A DNA stretch of 54,142 nucleotides from Parvibaculum sp040390855 (GCA_040390855.1 JAZJXO010000003.1:1-54142), one strand, 5' to 3'. Numbered from the stretch's first letter, positions 18,152 to 27,268 are shown. A program made the numbers and translations. The notes: generated by a model not told the origin, from the sequence alone.

Positions 18152-19285
18152 TCAGTTTCCTCCAGCACGGAATGAGGGATGAACAACCTGCCCGTCTCTG
18201 GTCAGACAAGTGCCGGTGATGATCTCATCTTCCCAATCTATCTTGAGCGATTTCGTCTCGGTATTGATGAGCGGCGTGATGAAATTCAGAAGGTTCTTGG
18301 AATAGAGCACGGAAGCGTCAACCGAAAGCTGCGCCGCCACATTGAGATCGCCGATGATGGTGACACCATGTTTGACGACTGTTTTGCCGGGCTCGGTGAG
18401 CGGGCAGTTGCCACCGCGTTCCGCCGCGAGATCGACAATGATCGAACCGGGCTTCATCGACTTCACATGATCTTCGGACAGAAGCACGGGCGCGGGACGA
18501 CCCGGAATGAGCGCCGTCGTGATGACAATATCCTGCTTCTTGATGTGTTCGGCGACAAGCGCTGCCTGAGCGGCCTTGTACTCGTCGGACATTTCCTTGG
18601 CATAGCCCCCCGCCGCATCGCCGCTTTCGTTTGACTCAACCATCACGAATGTACCGCCGAGGCTTTCGACCTGTTCCTTGGTCGTCGCGCGCACGTCGGT
18701 CGCTGACACGATACAGCCGAGACGCTTGGCAGTGGCAATGGCCTGAAGCCCCGCGACACCGACGCCCATGACGAAGGCACGGGCAGGCGCAATGGTGCCC
18801 GCCGCCGTCATCATCATCGGTGTGGCGCGTGTGAAGGCCGCTGCCGCGTTGATGACGGCTTTGTAGCCCGCAAGGTTTGACTGCGAGGAGAGCACGTCCA
18901 TCGACTGCGCACGCGTGATGCGCGGCATGAACTCCATGGCAAAGGCATTGACGCCCGCGCTCGCATATTTGGCGATACGGTCTTTGTTGTCGTAAGGGTT
19001 CAGAATGGCGGCAAGCATCGCGCCCTTCTTGAAACCGGCAAGCTCGTCATCGGACGGCCCGCGCACCTTGAAAACAATGTCCGCGTCCTTGAGCGCATCG
19101 GAAGCACCCGACGCGATGGTCGCGCCCGCTTCCTTGTAGAGCGCATCAGAGATGCTCGCATGAGCCCCCGCGCCCGTTTCCACACTGACGTCGAGGCCGA
19201 GGCCCACAAGCTTTTTCACCGTGTCGGGCGAAGCGGCCACGCGCGTTTCACCGTCTTGGCGTTCTTTAAGGATCGCAAGTTTCAT
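18152..19285 (-). CDS. pntAA: NAD(P) transhydrogenase subunit alpha part 1
   Basis: This 377-residue soluble NAD(H)-binding domain I is related to alanine dehydrogenase. It begins MKLAILKERQDGETRVAASPD. Other markers are the MEFMPRITRAQSMDVLSSQ segment with the conserved Arg and Gln, the Rossmann core VMGVGVAGLQAIATAKRLG, and ITTALIPGRPAPVL. It lacks the membrane part, supplied by pntAB. An Irr/ICE-like palindrome stands 48-62 nt upstream of the start, so iron or haem status may control the operon (inference). Confidence 0.95.
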   Translation of the reverse strand: MKLAILKERQDGETRVAASPDTVKKLVGLGLDVSVETGAGAHASISDALYKEAGATIASGASDALKDADIVFKVRGPSDDELAGFKKGAMLAAILNPYDNKDRIAKYASAGVNAFAMEFMPRITRAQSMDVLSSQSNLAGYKAVINAAAAFTRATPMMMTAAGTIAPARAFVMGVGVAGLQAIATAKRLGCIVSATDVRATTKEQVESLGGTFVMVESNESGDAAGGYAKEMSDEYKAAQAALVAEHIKKQDIVITTALIPGRPAPVLLSEDHVKSMKPGSIIVDLAAERGGNCPLTEPGKTVVKHGVTIIGDLNVAAQLSVDASVLYSKNLLNFITPLINTETKSLKIDWEDEIITGTCLTRDGQVVHPSFRAGGN

Positions 19286-19332
19286 GAACTTTGCCTTGAT
19301 AGAGGGGCCGACGAAGCCACCCGAAGACCATA

Positions 19333-19347
19333 TTAGAATTATTCTAA
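19333..19347. promoter_or_regulatory. Irr/ICE-type palindrome upstream of pntAA
   Basis: The perfect inverted repeat TTAGAAT-T-ATTCTAA is equivalent to TTAGAA-N3-TTCTAA. That is the core of the iron-control element bound by the alphaproteobacterial haem-responsive regulator Irr (recalled consensus). It lies 48-62 nt before the pntAA start in a 133-bp gap downstream of the CoxIV gene. The distance allows overlap with the promoter, which would mean repression under iron limitation. Confidence 0.6.
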
Positions 19348-19418
19348 CTAGAGACCGGGAGAGGTCCCGTCACCCCCCTGCCCCCAAAGACGCATCCCCT
19401 CGCGCCGAGCCGGAAGGC

Positions 19419-19568
19419 TCAGAGGAGGAAGAACGCCATGCCTGCCAGAAGAACAACAAGGAGTACACCAGCGACCTTTGTGCCGGTCAGGAAAGCGTTG
19501 TAGGTGCCGATATGCTCGCCCGCATTCATTTCAGCGCCCCAGCCGGAAGCGGTTTTATTGTCAGCCAT
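19419..19568 (-). CDS. aa3-type cytochrome c oxidase subunit IV
   Basis: This 49-residue protein has a short hydrophilic N-terminus with the family segment GEHIGTYNAFLTGTKVAG, followed by one membrane helix (VLLVVLLAGMAFFLL) that ends at the C-terminus. It matches the bacterial aa3 oxidase subunit IV family (PF07835). The ATG at 19568 has AAGAGG 6 nt before it. The main oxidase genes are not in the window; small distant copies of this gene are common. Confidence 0.87.
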   Translation of the reverse strand: MADNKTASGWGAEMNAGEHIGTYNAFLTGTKVAGVLLVVLLAGMAFFLL

Positions 19569-19718
19569 GTTGTTGCCTCTTGGTGCGATATTTCGGCCCG
19601 CGCTTTGCGCACACGCCATGTTGCGCCGGACTATAGCAAAGAGAGGGCGATGGGCAAGGTCAGGCACCCTCTGAATGGGCTTCAACAGCTGCAAAACCAT
19701 GGGCAGAAATGCACAAGG

Positions 19719-20687
19719 TTACTGACCAAACGGAGAGCCTTTGGGGAAGTCCGTACGGCGCGTGGGGCGCGAGTGGTCCCAGTCGGCCAGAAGGGCCCGC
19801 AGCGCCGAGACGAAGGCCAGCGGCTGGTCGAGCATCACATGATGGCGGGCCTGCGGAATTTCGATCACAGGAGCCGTGCGGCCCAGCAGGCCGAACATAT
19901 AATCACCGATCTCGGAGGGGACCAGAACGGAGAACTCCCCCCGCATGATCGCGATGCGGCAACGGGTCTGGGCGAGCCGAGCGGCCATGTCGCCAATGTC
20001 AAAGCGCTGCCAGATGGCCGGATCGAACTTCCATGTCCAGCCGCCCTCTACAGATTTGAGGGAGTGACGCGCTATGTAATCGACGATGTACTGATTCTCA
20101 TTGGGCTGGGGCGGCGCCAGACGAAAGCGGCCCATGGCTTCTTCAATGGTCGGATAAATCCGGTGCGGGCGGAACTCACGCGAGGGCGGGCCGCCCGGAC
20201 GCTCCGGCGGATTGACGGGACTGTCGACAATGACCGTGCCCGCCAGCCGGTCGCCGTAAAGCGCGCCGGTGAGAATGGTGATGAAGCCGCCGAACGAGTG
20301 CCCGACAATGATCGGCGGCTCGTCATTTTTGAAAAAACCCGCATCCTCGCAGACAGCAATCTGCTCCTCGGCAAAGACTTCGATCGTATAGGTCTCACGC
20401 CAGTCGCTGTCGCCCATGCCCGACACATTGATCGCGGCGACGTTATATTCGTTGGCAAGAAACGGCGCGATGAAGGACCACCAGCGTGCATGAGCGCCAT
20501 TGCCATGCACCAGCAGCAGACCCGGCTTTGCCGGATTGCCCCAGCGCAGATATTCGACGCGTGTACCCTCGACAATGACGGCGCGCACTTCGGGCTCGAC
20601 GGCGACGGCTTTGGTGAACCATGTCGGCGCGTCTGTGACGAGCGGGCCCTGTTCGTCGCCCGGCGCAATTAAAGGACGTTCAGACAT
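19719..20687 (-). CDS. alpha/beta hydrolase
   Basis: This 322-residue alpha/beta hydrolase has the oxyanion segment LLVHGNGAHARWW and the nucleophile elbow GHS131FGG. The probable catalytic His lies in ARHHVMLDQP near the C-terminus. The substrate is unknown. It is clearly paralogous to the hydrolase at 37233-38240, sharing YLRWG, HGNGAHA, GMGDSDW, GHSFGG, RIYP, RFRLAP, GWTWKFD and HHxMLDQP. It starts 3 nt after the thioesterase stop, so the two are cotranscribed. The ATG at 20687 is preferred over the TTG just before it. Confidence 0.87.
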   Translation of the reverse strand: MSERPLIAPGDEQGPLVTDAPTWFTKAVAVEPEVRAVIVEGTRVEYLRWGNPAKPGLLLVHGNGAHARWWSFIAPFLANEYNVAAINVSGMGDSDWRETYTIEVFAEEQIAVCEDAGFFKNDEPPIIVGHSFGGFITILTGALYGDRLAGTVIVDSPVNPPERPGGPPSREFRPHRIYPTIEEAMGRFRLAPPQPNENQYIVDYIARHSLKSVEGGWTWKFDPAIWQRFDIGDMAARLAQTRCRIAIMRGEFSVLVPSEIGDYMFGLLGRTAPVIEIPQARHHVMLDQPLAFVSALRALLADWDHSRPTRRTDFPKGSPFGQ

Positions 20688-20690
20688 CAA

Positions 20691-21140
20691 TCAGCCTTTC
20701 ACGGCAGGGCGGTCGCCCAATGATTTGAAAATAGCGCTGCCGGTAAGGATCGTGCGGTCACCGACCCAGACGCGACCCTGCACGGTGTAAAACTCATCTT
20801 CGACACCGACAAGCTCGCCATTGCCCTCGACCCATTCGCCGAGCTTCGCACCGGAGAGAAAATCTGTGAGCAGGCGCACTGTCACCCAGAACTTGTGTGC
20901 CTCGACCGAGATCACATGACCGAAGGCCATATCGGCAAAGGCCATCAACATGCCGCCGTGACAGTTGCTCATGCCGTTGACGTGATGCTCTTCGACACGG
21001 AAGGCGCGCGTATAACCGCCCTGCGGGTCGAGCCTTTCAAACAGCGGGCCCATCTGACGGCCGAAGCCACGCATCCAGTTCATCTGCTGATAGCCTTCGG
21101 GGAGCGTGAAGGAATGGTCGTCGAGCAGATCGTCAGTCAT
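20691..21140 (-). CDS. PaaI family hotdog thioesterase
   Basis: This 149-residue hotdog-fold protein should hydrolyse an acyl-CoA thioester. The family motif is HVNGMSNCHGGMLMAFADMAFG, with the usual HGG and the acidic residue in the central helix. Substrate is unassigned. It is the second gene of a leftward cluster: ABC1 kinase, thioesterase, alpha/beta hydrolase, with gaps of 23 and 3 nt. Confidence 0.86.
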   Translation of the reverse strand: MTDDLLDDHSFTLPEGYQQMNWMRGFGRQMGPLFERLDPQGGYTRAFRVEEHHVNGMSNCHGGMLMAFADMAFGHVISVEAHKFWVTVRLLTDFLSGAKLGEWVEGNGELVGVEDEFYTVQGRVWVGDRTILTGSAIFKSLGDRPAVKG

Positions 21141-21163
21141 GGGGAGGCACTCTCTCGAATTAT

Positions 21164-22528
21164 TTACGCAAGGGAAGCAGGAACGCCTGCCTTCTTTAGC
21201 GCAGCCGCCTGTCGTTTGCCAAGTTTCCCAGTTTCGAAGCCCTCGATCGCCTGATTGAAGAGCTTGTGGAAATTGAGTTCCGCGCCGAGATGGAGAAAGA
21301 CGCCGCCAAGGCCGATGGCTGCGCGGTCCATAAAGACAAATTCGCGCGGCGGCGTCACGGGGCCGAGTTTCTTCAGGGCCTGATGCACCTTGAAGGCTTC
21401 GCGGCGGCCATAGTCGGCCGGCTTCACACCATCGGCGATGGAGCGCACACGATTGTCGAGCATGGGCGCATAAATGAAACTCGCCCAGACATTGAGCACG
21501 TCGATCAACTCATTGCTGAGCCCGGTGAAGCCCCATGTCTCATAGGCATGTGCCGCACGGTCGCGATCAGCGGATTCCAGCGCCCGGTAAAGCTCGACCA
21601 CACCGCCCACGAAGGCGGGAGGGAACACACGAATGCAGCCATAGTCGAGGAGATTTATGCCGAGATCGTCACGCACCGTGTAATTGCCGAGATGCGGGTC
21701 GCCGTGAATGACGCCGTATTGATTGAAAGGGCGCCACCAAGCGGTGAACATCGCCCCGGCAATCGCATTGCGTTCATCGAGACTGCGGTCACGGAACGTG
21801 AGGAGGGGTGCGCCGTCGAGCCATGTCATGGTGAGCAGACGACGGGTGGAAAGCTCGTCGACCACATCGGGCACGGCGATGCGGGGGTCATCTGCAAAAA
21901 TGGTCTTGTACAGCCGCATATGTGCCGCCTCGCGCTCATAGTCCAGTTCTTCGACGAGACGGGCGCGGATTTCGCTATAGATTTCGCGCGTATCGACCGT
22001 CCGATCAAGGCGGCGGTGAATGGAGAAGACAAGACCCAGTTGATTGAGATCGGCATCGACCGCCGATTGCATATCGGGATATTGAAGCTTTGCAGCAAGC
22101 CGCGTGCTGTCATGGGCGACGGCGCGGTGGACCTGACCGAGCGAAGCGGCAGCGGCGGCCTCATGCTCGAATGATTTGAATTTTGTCTCCCAGCCTGCAC
22201 CCAGCTCGGCACGCATCCGGCGTTTGACAAACGGCCAGCCCATCGGCGGAGCGGCACTTTGCAATTCGGACAATTCCAGCGAAAATTCGGCAGGCACCAT
22301 ATCGGGCACAGTCGCCAGCATCTGCGCGACTTTCATAATCGGCCCCTTGAGACCACCCAAAGCCTGCTTCAACTCGCGCGCCGTCTTGTCATTGTCGGGC
22401 GTGAGGCCGAAGACACGCTGACCTGCGACTTTCGCCGCGATGCCGCCCATGCCGGCACCCACCTGCGCATACCGCTTCATGCGCCGTCCGAGGCTGTTCT
22501 TCTCCTCGTCCGGTTCCTTATGGCTCAT
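21164..22528 (-). CDS. ABC1/UbiB (COQ8-type) atypical kinase
   Basis: This 454-residue atypical kinase belongs to the AarF/ABC1 family linked to ubiquinone synthesis and lipid handling. The N-terminal KxGQ motif appears as KVAQ (66-69) after KGPIM. The Ala-rich loop AAAAASLGQVHRA (124-136), the presumed ATP lysine K147, the catalytic HGDPHLGN and the metal motif LLDYGC (a DYG in place of DFG) are present. It overlaps the pepF stop by 4 bp (ATGA). It has no membrane helices of the E. coli UbiB kind at the C-terminus. Confidence 0.88.
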   Translation of the reverse strand: MSHKEPDEEKNSLGRRMKRYAQVGAGMGGIAAKVAGQRVFGLTPDNDKTARELKQALGGLKGPIMKVAQMLATVPDMVPAEFSLELSELQSAAPPMGWPFVKRRMRAELGAGWETKFKSFEHEAAAAASLGQVHRAVAHDSTRLAAKLQYPDMQSAVDADLNQLGLVFSIHRRLDRTVDTREIYSEIRARLVEELDYEREAAHMRLYKTIFADDPRIAVPDVVDELSTRRLLTMTWLDGAPLLTFRDRSLDERNAIAGAMFTAWWRPFNQYGVIHGDPHLGNYTVRDDLGINLLDYGCIRVFPPAFVGGVVELYRALESADRDRAAHAYETWGFTGLSNELIDVLNVWASFIYAPMLDNRVRSIADGVKPADYGRREAFKVHQALKKLGPVTPPREFVFMDRAAIGLGGVFLHLGAELNFHKLFNQAIEGFETGKLGKRQAAALKKAGVPASLA

Positions 22529-24348
22529 TCCGTCGCTTCCAGCTCATCAATCAGTCCACGGATGACCGAGAGGCCCTTGTCCCAGAAGGCAGGATCGCTG
22601 GCGTCAAGCCCGAAAGGCGCGAGAAGTTCCTTGTGGCGCAACGTGCCGCCCGCTTTCAGCATGTCGAGATAACGCTCCGCGAAACCGTCCGATGCCTGCG
22701 CATAAACCGCATAGAGCGAGTTCACGAGGCAATCACCGAAAGCATAGGCATAGACATAGAACGGCGCGTGGATGAAATGAGAGATATAGCACCAGTAGGT
22801 CTCGTAGCCCTCACCCAGATGAATGGCGGGACCGAGGCTTTCCGATTGCACTTCGAGCCAGATCTTGCCGATCTGTTCCGCCGTCAATTCGCCTTCGCGC
22901 CGCGCGGTGTGGATGCGGCGTTCGAATGTATAGAACGCGATCTGGCGGACCACCGTGTTGAGCATGTCCTCGACCTTGCCCGCTATCATCGCCTTGCGAC
23001 GGCGCGGGTCTGTCGTATCGGCCAGCAATTTGCGGAAAGTGAGCATCTCACCGAAGACACTCGCCGTCTCGGCAAGCGTCAGCGGCGTGTCGGCCATCAG
23101 CGCGCCCTGTCTGGCGGCGAGCACCTGATGGACACCATGACCCAATTCATGTGCCAGCGTCATCACATCGCGCGTCTTGCCCTGATAGTTGACGAGCACA
23201 TAAGGATGCGCGCTCGGCACGGTGGGATGGGCGAAAGCGCCCGTGGCTTTGCCCGCACGCAGCGGCGCGTCGATCCAGCCCTTGTCAAAAAACTGCTCGG
23301 CAATATCGGCCATTTGCGGCGTAAACCCGCGATAGGCCGAGAGCACCGTGTCACGCGCCTGACCCCACGGAATTTGCGCGTCATCTGCATCGGGCAGCGG
23401 CGCATTGCGGTCCCAGTATTCGAGCCGGTCGAGACCGAGCCATTTTGCCTTCATCGCATAATAGCGATGCGAGAGCTGCGGATAGGATTTGCGCACGGCA
23501 TCGACAAGCGCCGCAACAACAGGCGCCTCAACGCAGTTTGCAATGTGGCGGCTGTCGGCAATGTCGGCGAATTTGCGCCAGCGGTCTTCGATCTCTTTGT
23601 CTTTGGCAAGCGTGTTCGTCACCAGCGTGAAAGTGCCGATATTCGCCGCGAAGGTTTTGGCCAGCGCATCGGCAGCCACTTTGCGCTTGTCCTGCTTGCG
23701 ATCGGAAAGCTGGCTCAGGGCCGCTTCCAGCGGCTTTGTTTCGCCATCAATGTCAAAGGTGAGACGCGAAAGCGTTTCGTCATAGAGACGGTTCCATGCG
23801 CCGCGACCCGATACGCTCTTCTCATGCAGCAGCGTTTCGATGTCGTCGGAAAGTTGATAAGGCCGCATGGTGCGCAGATCGCGCAACCAGGGCGCATAAT
23901 GGGCGAGAGTCGGCGATGTCAGCGCCGCGCCCATCGCCGCATCATCGAGACGGTTGAGTTCGAGCGTGAAGAACAACAGGTCCGTCGAGATCGCGGTGAC
24001 GCGTTCCTGCATGTCACCGTAGAACTTGCCGTTTACTGGGTCGGTATTGTCGGTCGCATAGAGCAGCCCCGCATAGGACATGATACGCCCAAGTTTGTCT
24101 TGCAGCGCCTCGTACTGATGCATCGCCTCGGCCATCCGGTCGCCGCCTTCGGGCGCAGAAGCAAGGGTGGCGAGCTTGCCGCGCCATTGATCGGCAAAGG
24201 CACGGGCAGCAGCCGCCGAGGCTTCAAGATCGACCTTGAGCGAGGGCGCGTCAGTGCCTGCGTATAGGTCGGAAAGGTCCCAGACAGGAAGATCGTCACG
24301 CGGAGACGTGGCTGTAGCGGGATCAACGGGTGAACGGACAAGTGACAT
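22525..24348 (-). CDS. pepF: M3 family oligoendopeptidase F
   Basis: This 607-residue cytosolic zinc peptidase has the zinc motif H400-E-L-G-H404 in MTLAHELGHGVHQ. The PepF N-terminal domain is present (WDLSDLYAG, then the long helical region) and the C-terminal M3 region contains GEGYETYWCYISHFIHAPFYVYAYAFGD. It should cut short peptides. It is the first gene of the leftward operon with the ABC1 kinase, thioesterase and hydrolase; the 4-bp overlap implies coupled translation. Confidence 0.93.
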   Translation of the reverse strand: MSLVRSPVDPATATSPRDDLPVWDLSDLYAGTDAPSLKVDLEASAAAARAFADQWRGKLATLASAPEGGDRMAEAMHQYEALQDKLGRIMSYAGLLYATDNTDPVNGKFYGDMQERVTAISTDLLFFTLELNRLDDAAMGAALTSPTLAHYAPWLRDLRTMRPYQLSDDIETLLHEKSVSGRGAWNRLYDETLSRLTFDIDGETKPLEAALSQLSDRKQDKRKVAADALAKTFAANIGTFTLVTNTLAKDKEIEDRWRKFADIADSRHIANCVEAPVVAALVDAVRKSYPQLSHRYYAMKAKWLGLDRLEYWDRNAPLPDADDAQIPWGQARDTVLSAYRGFTPQMADIAEQFFDKGWIDAPLRAGKATGAFAHPTVPSAHPYVLVNYQGKTRDVMTLAHELGHGVHQVLAARQGALMADTPLTLAETASVFGEMLTFRKLLADTTDPRRRKAMIAGKVEDMLNTVVRQIAFYTFERRIHTARREGELTAEQIGKIWLEVQSESLGPAIHLGEGYETYWCYISHFIHAPFYVYAYAFGDCLVNSLYAVYAQASDGFAERYLDMLKAGGTLRHKELLAPFGLDASDPAFWDKGLSVIRGLIDELEATE

Positions 24349-24416
24349 GGAAACTCCGAGGATAAAAGCGGCTTCCTGTTATATCGCGCCCGGTGCCACC
24401 TTATTCAACTTATCGC

Positions 24417-24449
24417 AAACAAAAAGGCCCCGGTCTTGCGACCGAGGCC
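24417..24449 (-). terminator. intrinsic terminator of the OmpA-lipoprotein gene
   Basis: The stem GGCC-C-CGGT / ACCG-A-GGCC (24426-24434 with 24441-24449) has a 6-nt loop. On the minus strand it is followed by TTTTTGTTT, 24 nt after the stop codon. Confidence 0.88.
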
Positions 24450-24473
24450 TCTCTATTCGTTCAGGTCAGAGCC

Positions 24474-25316
24474 TTACGGGCAGACTGACACGACGGCACG
24501 GCGGTTGAGCGGCTCGCGCACACCATCGCCTGTGGCCACTGCGAGGTTCGATTCGCCATCAGAGACGACCGAGCAGGTGGCTTTGCCATTGGACTTCAGA
24601 GCGGCGGCAACAGAGTTGGCACGGCGTTCACCGAGCGCGCTGTTATAGGCCGAGCTACCCGACGTATCCGTGTGACCGGTGACAGCGAACGAGGGAGCGC
24701 TCGTCTTCGCGATTTCGGCGATCACGGCCTGAGCTTCCTGCGTCAGGCTCGACTTGTTGAAGCCGAAGTAAATGGTCCAACCAAGTGCTTCTTTAGCTTC
24801 GCAAGCCGTCAGGGCTTCATAGAAGGCAGCCTTTTCAGCGGCTACACGTTCCGGCTGCACCGGACCGCCTTCGCCACCAAGCCACGAGCCATTGGCACCG
24901 AGCTTGTTATCGCTGGCCTGTTCGACCCAACCGTCATAGTAGCGCTGCGCTTTGGCGCACTGGCAGGCACGGGGACCCGTACGGCCATCAGCATCAAGCA
25001 CGGCAAGAAGTTTTGCACGGGCGTCCTGCAATTCGGGCAGGTCGGCCGGGAGGACACCACGCGTGGCGGGATCCCAAGGCAGGACTGTTTCGCCGGCAGC
25101 CGCTGCGCGGCCTTTGGCGACAATGGCTGCTGTATCCACCCAGTTGCAATCAACATAGGCTTCAGACGTGGCACGCTCTTGATATTCGCGAGCAAGACAC
25201 GCGTTAAAGGAGTCGCCGCTGATCGTTTCATGCAGATACGATTCAGCGGTCCAGGTGCCGCAGCCTGCCAGCACAAGGAAAGTTCCCAGTGCGATAAGGC
25301 GGGATATCATTTTCAT
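24474..25316 (-). CDS. OmpA-family outer-membrane lipoprotein
   Basis: This 280-residue lipoprotein has a signal peptide ending in the lipobox LAG-C19, so Cys19 is the likely lipidated N-terminus. Residues about 20-170 have several Cys (NACLAREY, YVDCNW, ACQCAKAQRYYDGW) and no recognised domain. The C-terminal OmpA-like peptidoglycan-binding domain spans about 180-280: YFGFNKSSLTQEAQAVI, VTGHTDTSGSSAYNSALGERRANSV, and the terminal NRRAVV. It probably anchors the outer membrane to peptidoglycan. It has its own promoter region and terminator. Confidence 0.9.
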   Translation of the reverse strand: MKMISRLIALGTFLVLAGCGTWTAESYLHETISGDSFNACLAREYQERATSEAYVDCNWVDTAAIVAKGRAAAAGETVLPWDPATRGVLPADLPELQDARAKLLAVLDADGRTGPRACQCAKAQRYYDGWVEQASDNKLGANGSWLGGEGGPVQPERVAAEKAAFYEALTACEAKEALGWTIYFGFNKSSLTQEAQAVIAEIAKTSAPSFAVTGHTDTSGSSAYNSALGERRANSVAAALKSNGKATCSVVSDGESNLAVATGDGVREPLNRRAVVSVCP

Positions 25317-25684
25317 CCCAATCTCCGTCGTTATTTATGCTCTGGCCATACGCCGGAAGGCGCGTGGCCCGGAATTACCGTTTACTTGCATCAAGCTAAG
25401 TTAATCGCACGGAAACCGGACAATCATCAACCCGATTTGCCCGAAACCCTCAAGTTCAGACCCTTGAGTCACTTCAGGGCAACACCATTCCGCCTACGTG
25501 ATGAATTTCATGTTAACCATTTAATAGGCTGATTTCACGCCTTTATCGGTAAAATGAAGACGATTTTGAATGTCTTGAGTGATTAAGGGCCTATTTACCA
25601 ATTCGCCCCAATATGGGCCAGCACCCGTCACTGACCCCTTCTTCTGAACGCTGATTCTGAAGATCCAATCGAGGCACGCACACA
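25317..25684. other. divergent promoter region, AT-rich
   Basis: This 368-bp gap between the OmpA lipoprotein and the response regulator has no good coding frame. It carries GTTAACCATTTAAT near 25511-25524 and a partial CtrA-like element TTAA-N7-TTTA at 25583-25597 (consensus TTAA-N7-TTAA). GANTC methylation sites occur in CTTGAGTCAC and CTGATTCTG. Cell-cycle control of one of the flanking genes is possible but speculative. Confidence 0.4.
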
Positions 25685-27214
25685 ATGACTCAGGCCATCC
25701 TGATCGTGGACGACGACCCGGCGCAACGGCGCATTCTGGAAGAAGTCGTCAATCGCGACGGCTATCGCGCGGTGCCCGTCGACGGCGGCGAAGCGGCACT
25801 TGCCTATCTCGAAGGACCGTCGGGTGCGGAAATTTCACTCGTCGTGCTCGACCTTGTGATGCCCGGCATTGACGGTATGGAAGTGCTGAAGCGCTTTCAT
25901 CCCCATAAGCCCAATCTGCCTGTCATCGTACTGACGGCACATGGCGGTATCGAGACAGTCGTGAACGTGATGCGCGAAGGTGCCACCGATTTCGTGATCA
26001 AACCGGTGAGCCCCGAACGACTCCATGTGTCGATACGCAACGCGCTTAAAGTTAACGCTCTGACCGGCGAAATTTCACGGCTTCAAAAGAAACAATCAGG
26101 ACGCCTCACCTTTACCGATCTCATCGCCCGCTCGCAGGCCATGGATCAGGTGATCCGTCTAGGCAAACGCGCCGCACAGTCGAACATTCCGATTCTCATC
26201 GAAGGTGAAAGCGGCGTCGGCAAAGAAATCATCGCCAGCGCTATTCAGGGCGAGAGCGACCGCGCCGGCAAACCGTTCATCACAGTCAACTGCGGTGCGA
26301 TCCCAGAGAATCTCGTCGAAAGCATTTTGTTCGGCCATGAAAAGGGTGCCTTCACCGGCGCCAATGACAAACATGCCGGCAAGTTTCAGGAAGCCAGCGG
26401 CGGCACGCTCTTCCTCGACGAAATCGGCGAGTTGCCGCTCGATGTGCAGGTCAAACTGCTTCGTGCCTTGCAGCAGGGCGAGGTCGATCCTGTCGGCTCG
26501 AAAAAACCTGTCAAAGTCGACATCCGTTTGATCTCGGCAACGAACCGCGATCTGCTGCAAATGGTCAAGGAAGGCCGTTTCCGCGAAGACCTCTATTACC
26601 GCCTCAACGTTTTCCCCATGAACGTGCCGCCGCTACGCCAGCGCAAGGACGACATTCCCGATCTCGTCGCTCATTTCATCCGTCGTCTGTCGGCGGAAGA
26701 AGGCAAGCCCGTGGTCGGCATCTCGCGCGATGCCATGGCGATGCTGATGGCATTTGACTGGCCGGGCAATGTCCGTCAGGTCGAAAACACCGTCTTCCGC
26801 GCCATCGTTCTGTGCGACGACGAAATGTTGCAGGTCTCGGACTTCCCGCAGATCGCCAGCCTCGTCGAAGGCTATGCCGCCGCCGCCATTCCCTCCGGTA
26901 TGCGCGACATGGCCCCTGCTCAGGCCCCCTCCTCACCAGCCTATATTTCACAGGCCGCCCAGCCCGCCTATGCAACGGCTGCCCCTGCCAACACATTTGC
27001 CGACTTTGCCCGCTCGAACTTTTCCGACGGCATCGCCATCACGGATGACGCAGGCAATATGCGCAAACTCGAAGATATTGAAGCGGAACTCATCCGCCTC
27101 GCCATCGACAAATACAAAGGACATATGACGGAAGTTGCCCGCCGCCTCGGCATCGGCCGTTCGACACTTTACCGGAAGGTCCGCGACCTCGGCCTTGAGG
27201 TCCGCGAAAACTGA
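25685..27214 (+). CDS. sigma-54-dependent response regulator (NtrC-type)
   Basis: This 509-residue regulator has three domains. The receiver domain (about 3-120) holds acidic residues 9-11, phospho-acceptor D56, T84 and K106. The AAA+ domain has Walker A GESGVGKE (174-181), the sigma-54 contact loop GAFTGA (221-226) and Walker B LFLDEIGE. The Fis-type helix-turn-helix at the C-terminus includes VARRLGIGRSTLYRKVRDLG. Between AAA+ and HTH is an unusually long Pro/Ala-rich linker, about 405-465. No partner kinase is adjacent. The gene appears monocistronic with its own terminator. Confidence 0.94.
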   Translation: MTQAILIVDDDPAQRRILEEVVNRDGYRAVPVDGGEAALAYLEGPSGAEISLVVLDLVMPGIDGMEVLKRFHPHKPNLPVIVLTAHGGIETVVNVMREGATDFVIKPVSPERLHVSIRNALKVNALTGEISRLQKKQSGRLTFTDLIARSQAMDQVIRLGKRAAQSNIPILIEGESGVGKEIIASAIQGESDRAGKPFITVNCGAIPENLVESILFGHEKGAFTGANDKHAGKFQEASGGTLFLDEIGELPLDVQVKLLRALQQGEVDPVGSKKPVKVDIRLISATNRDLLQMVKEGRFREDLYYRLNVFPMNVPPLRQRKDDIPDLVAHFIRRLSAEEGKPVVGISRDAMAMLMAFDWPGNVRQVENTVFRAIVLCDDEMLQVSDFPQIASLVEGYAAAAIPSGMRDMAPAQAPSSPAYISQAAQPAYATAAPANTFADFARSNFSDGIAITDDAGNMRKLEDIEAELIRLAIDKYKGHMTEVARRLGIGRSTLYRKVRDLGLEVREN

Positions 27215-27232
27215 GACAAACCGGACCTGAGA

Positions 27233-27268
27233 CAAAAACAGCGCAAGAAACAAATCTTGCGCTGTTTT
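27233..27268 (+). terminator. intrinsic terminator of the response regulator gene
   Basis: The stem ACAGCGCAAG/CTTGCGCTGT (27238-27247 with 27256-27265) has an 8-nt loop and is followed by TTTTC. Confidence 0.9.

Noticed and set aside
19221..20672. 483-codon open frame on the plus strand
   Set aside because: It crosses pntAA, the CoxIV gene and the hydrolase on the opposite strand and shows no domain.
22633..24267. 544-codon open frame on the plus strand
   Set aside because: It is antisense to pepF, with Arg/His-rich composition and no motifs; pepF itself has all catalytic residues.
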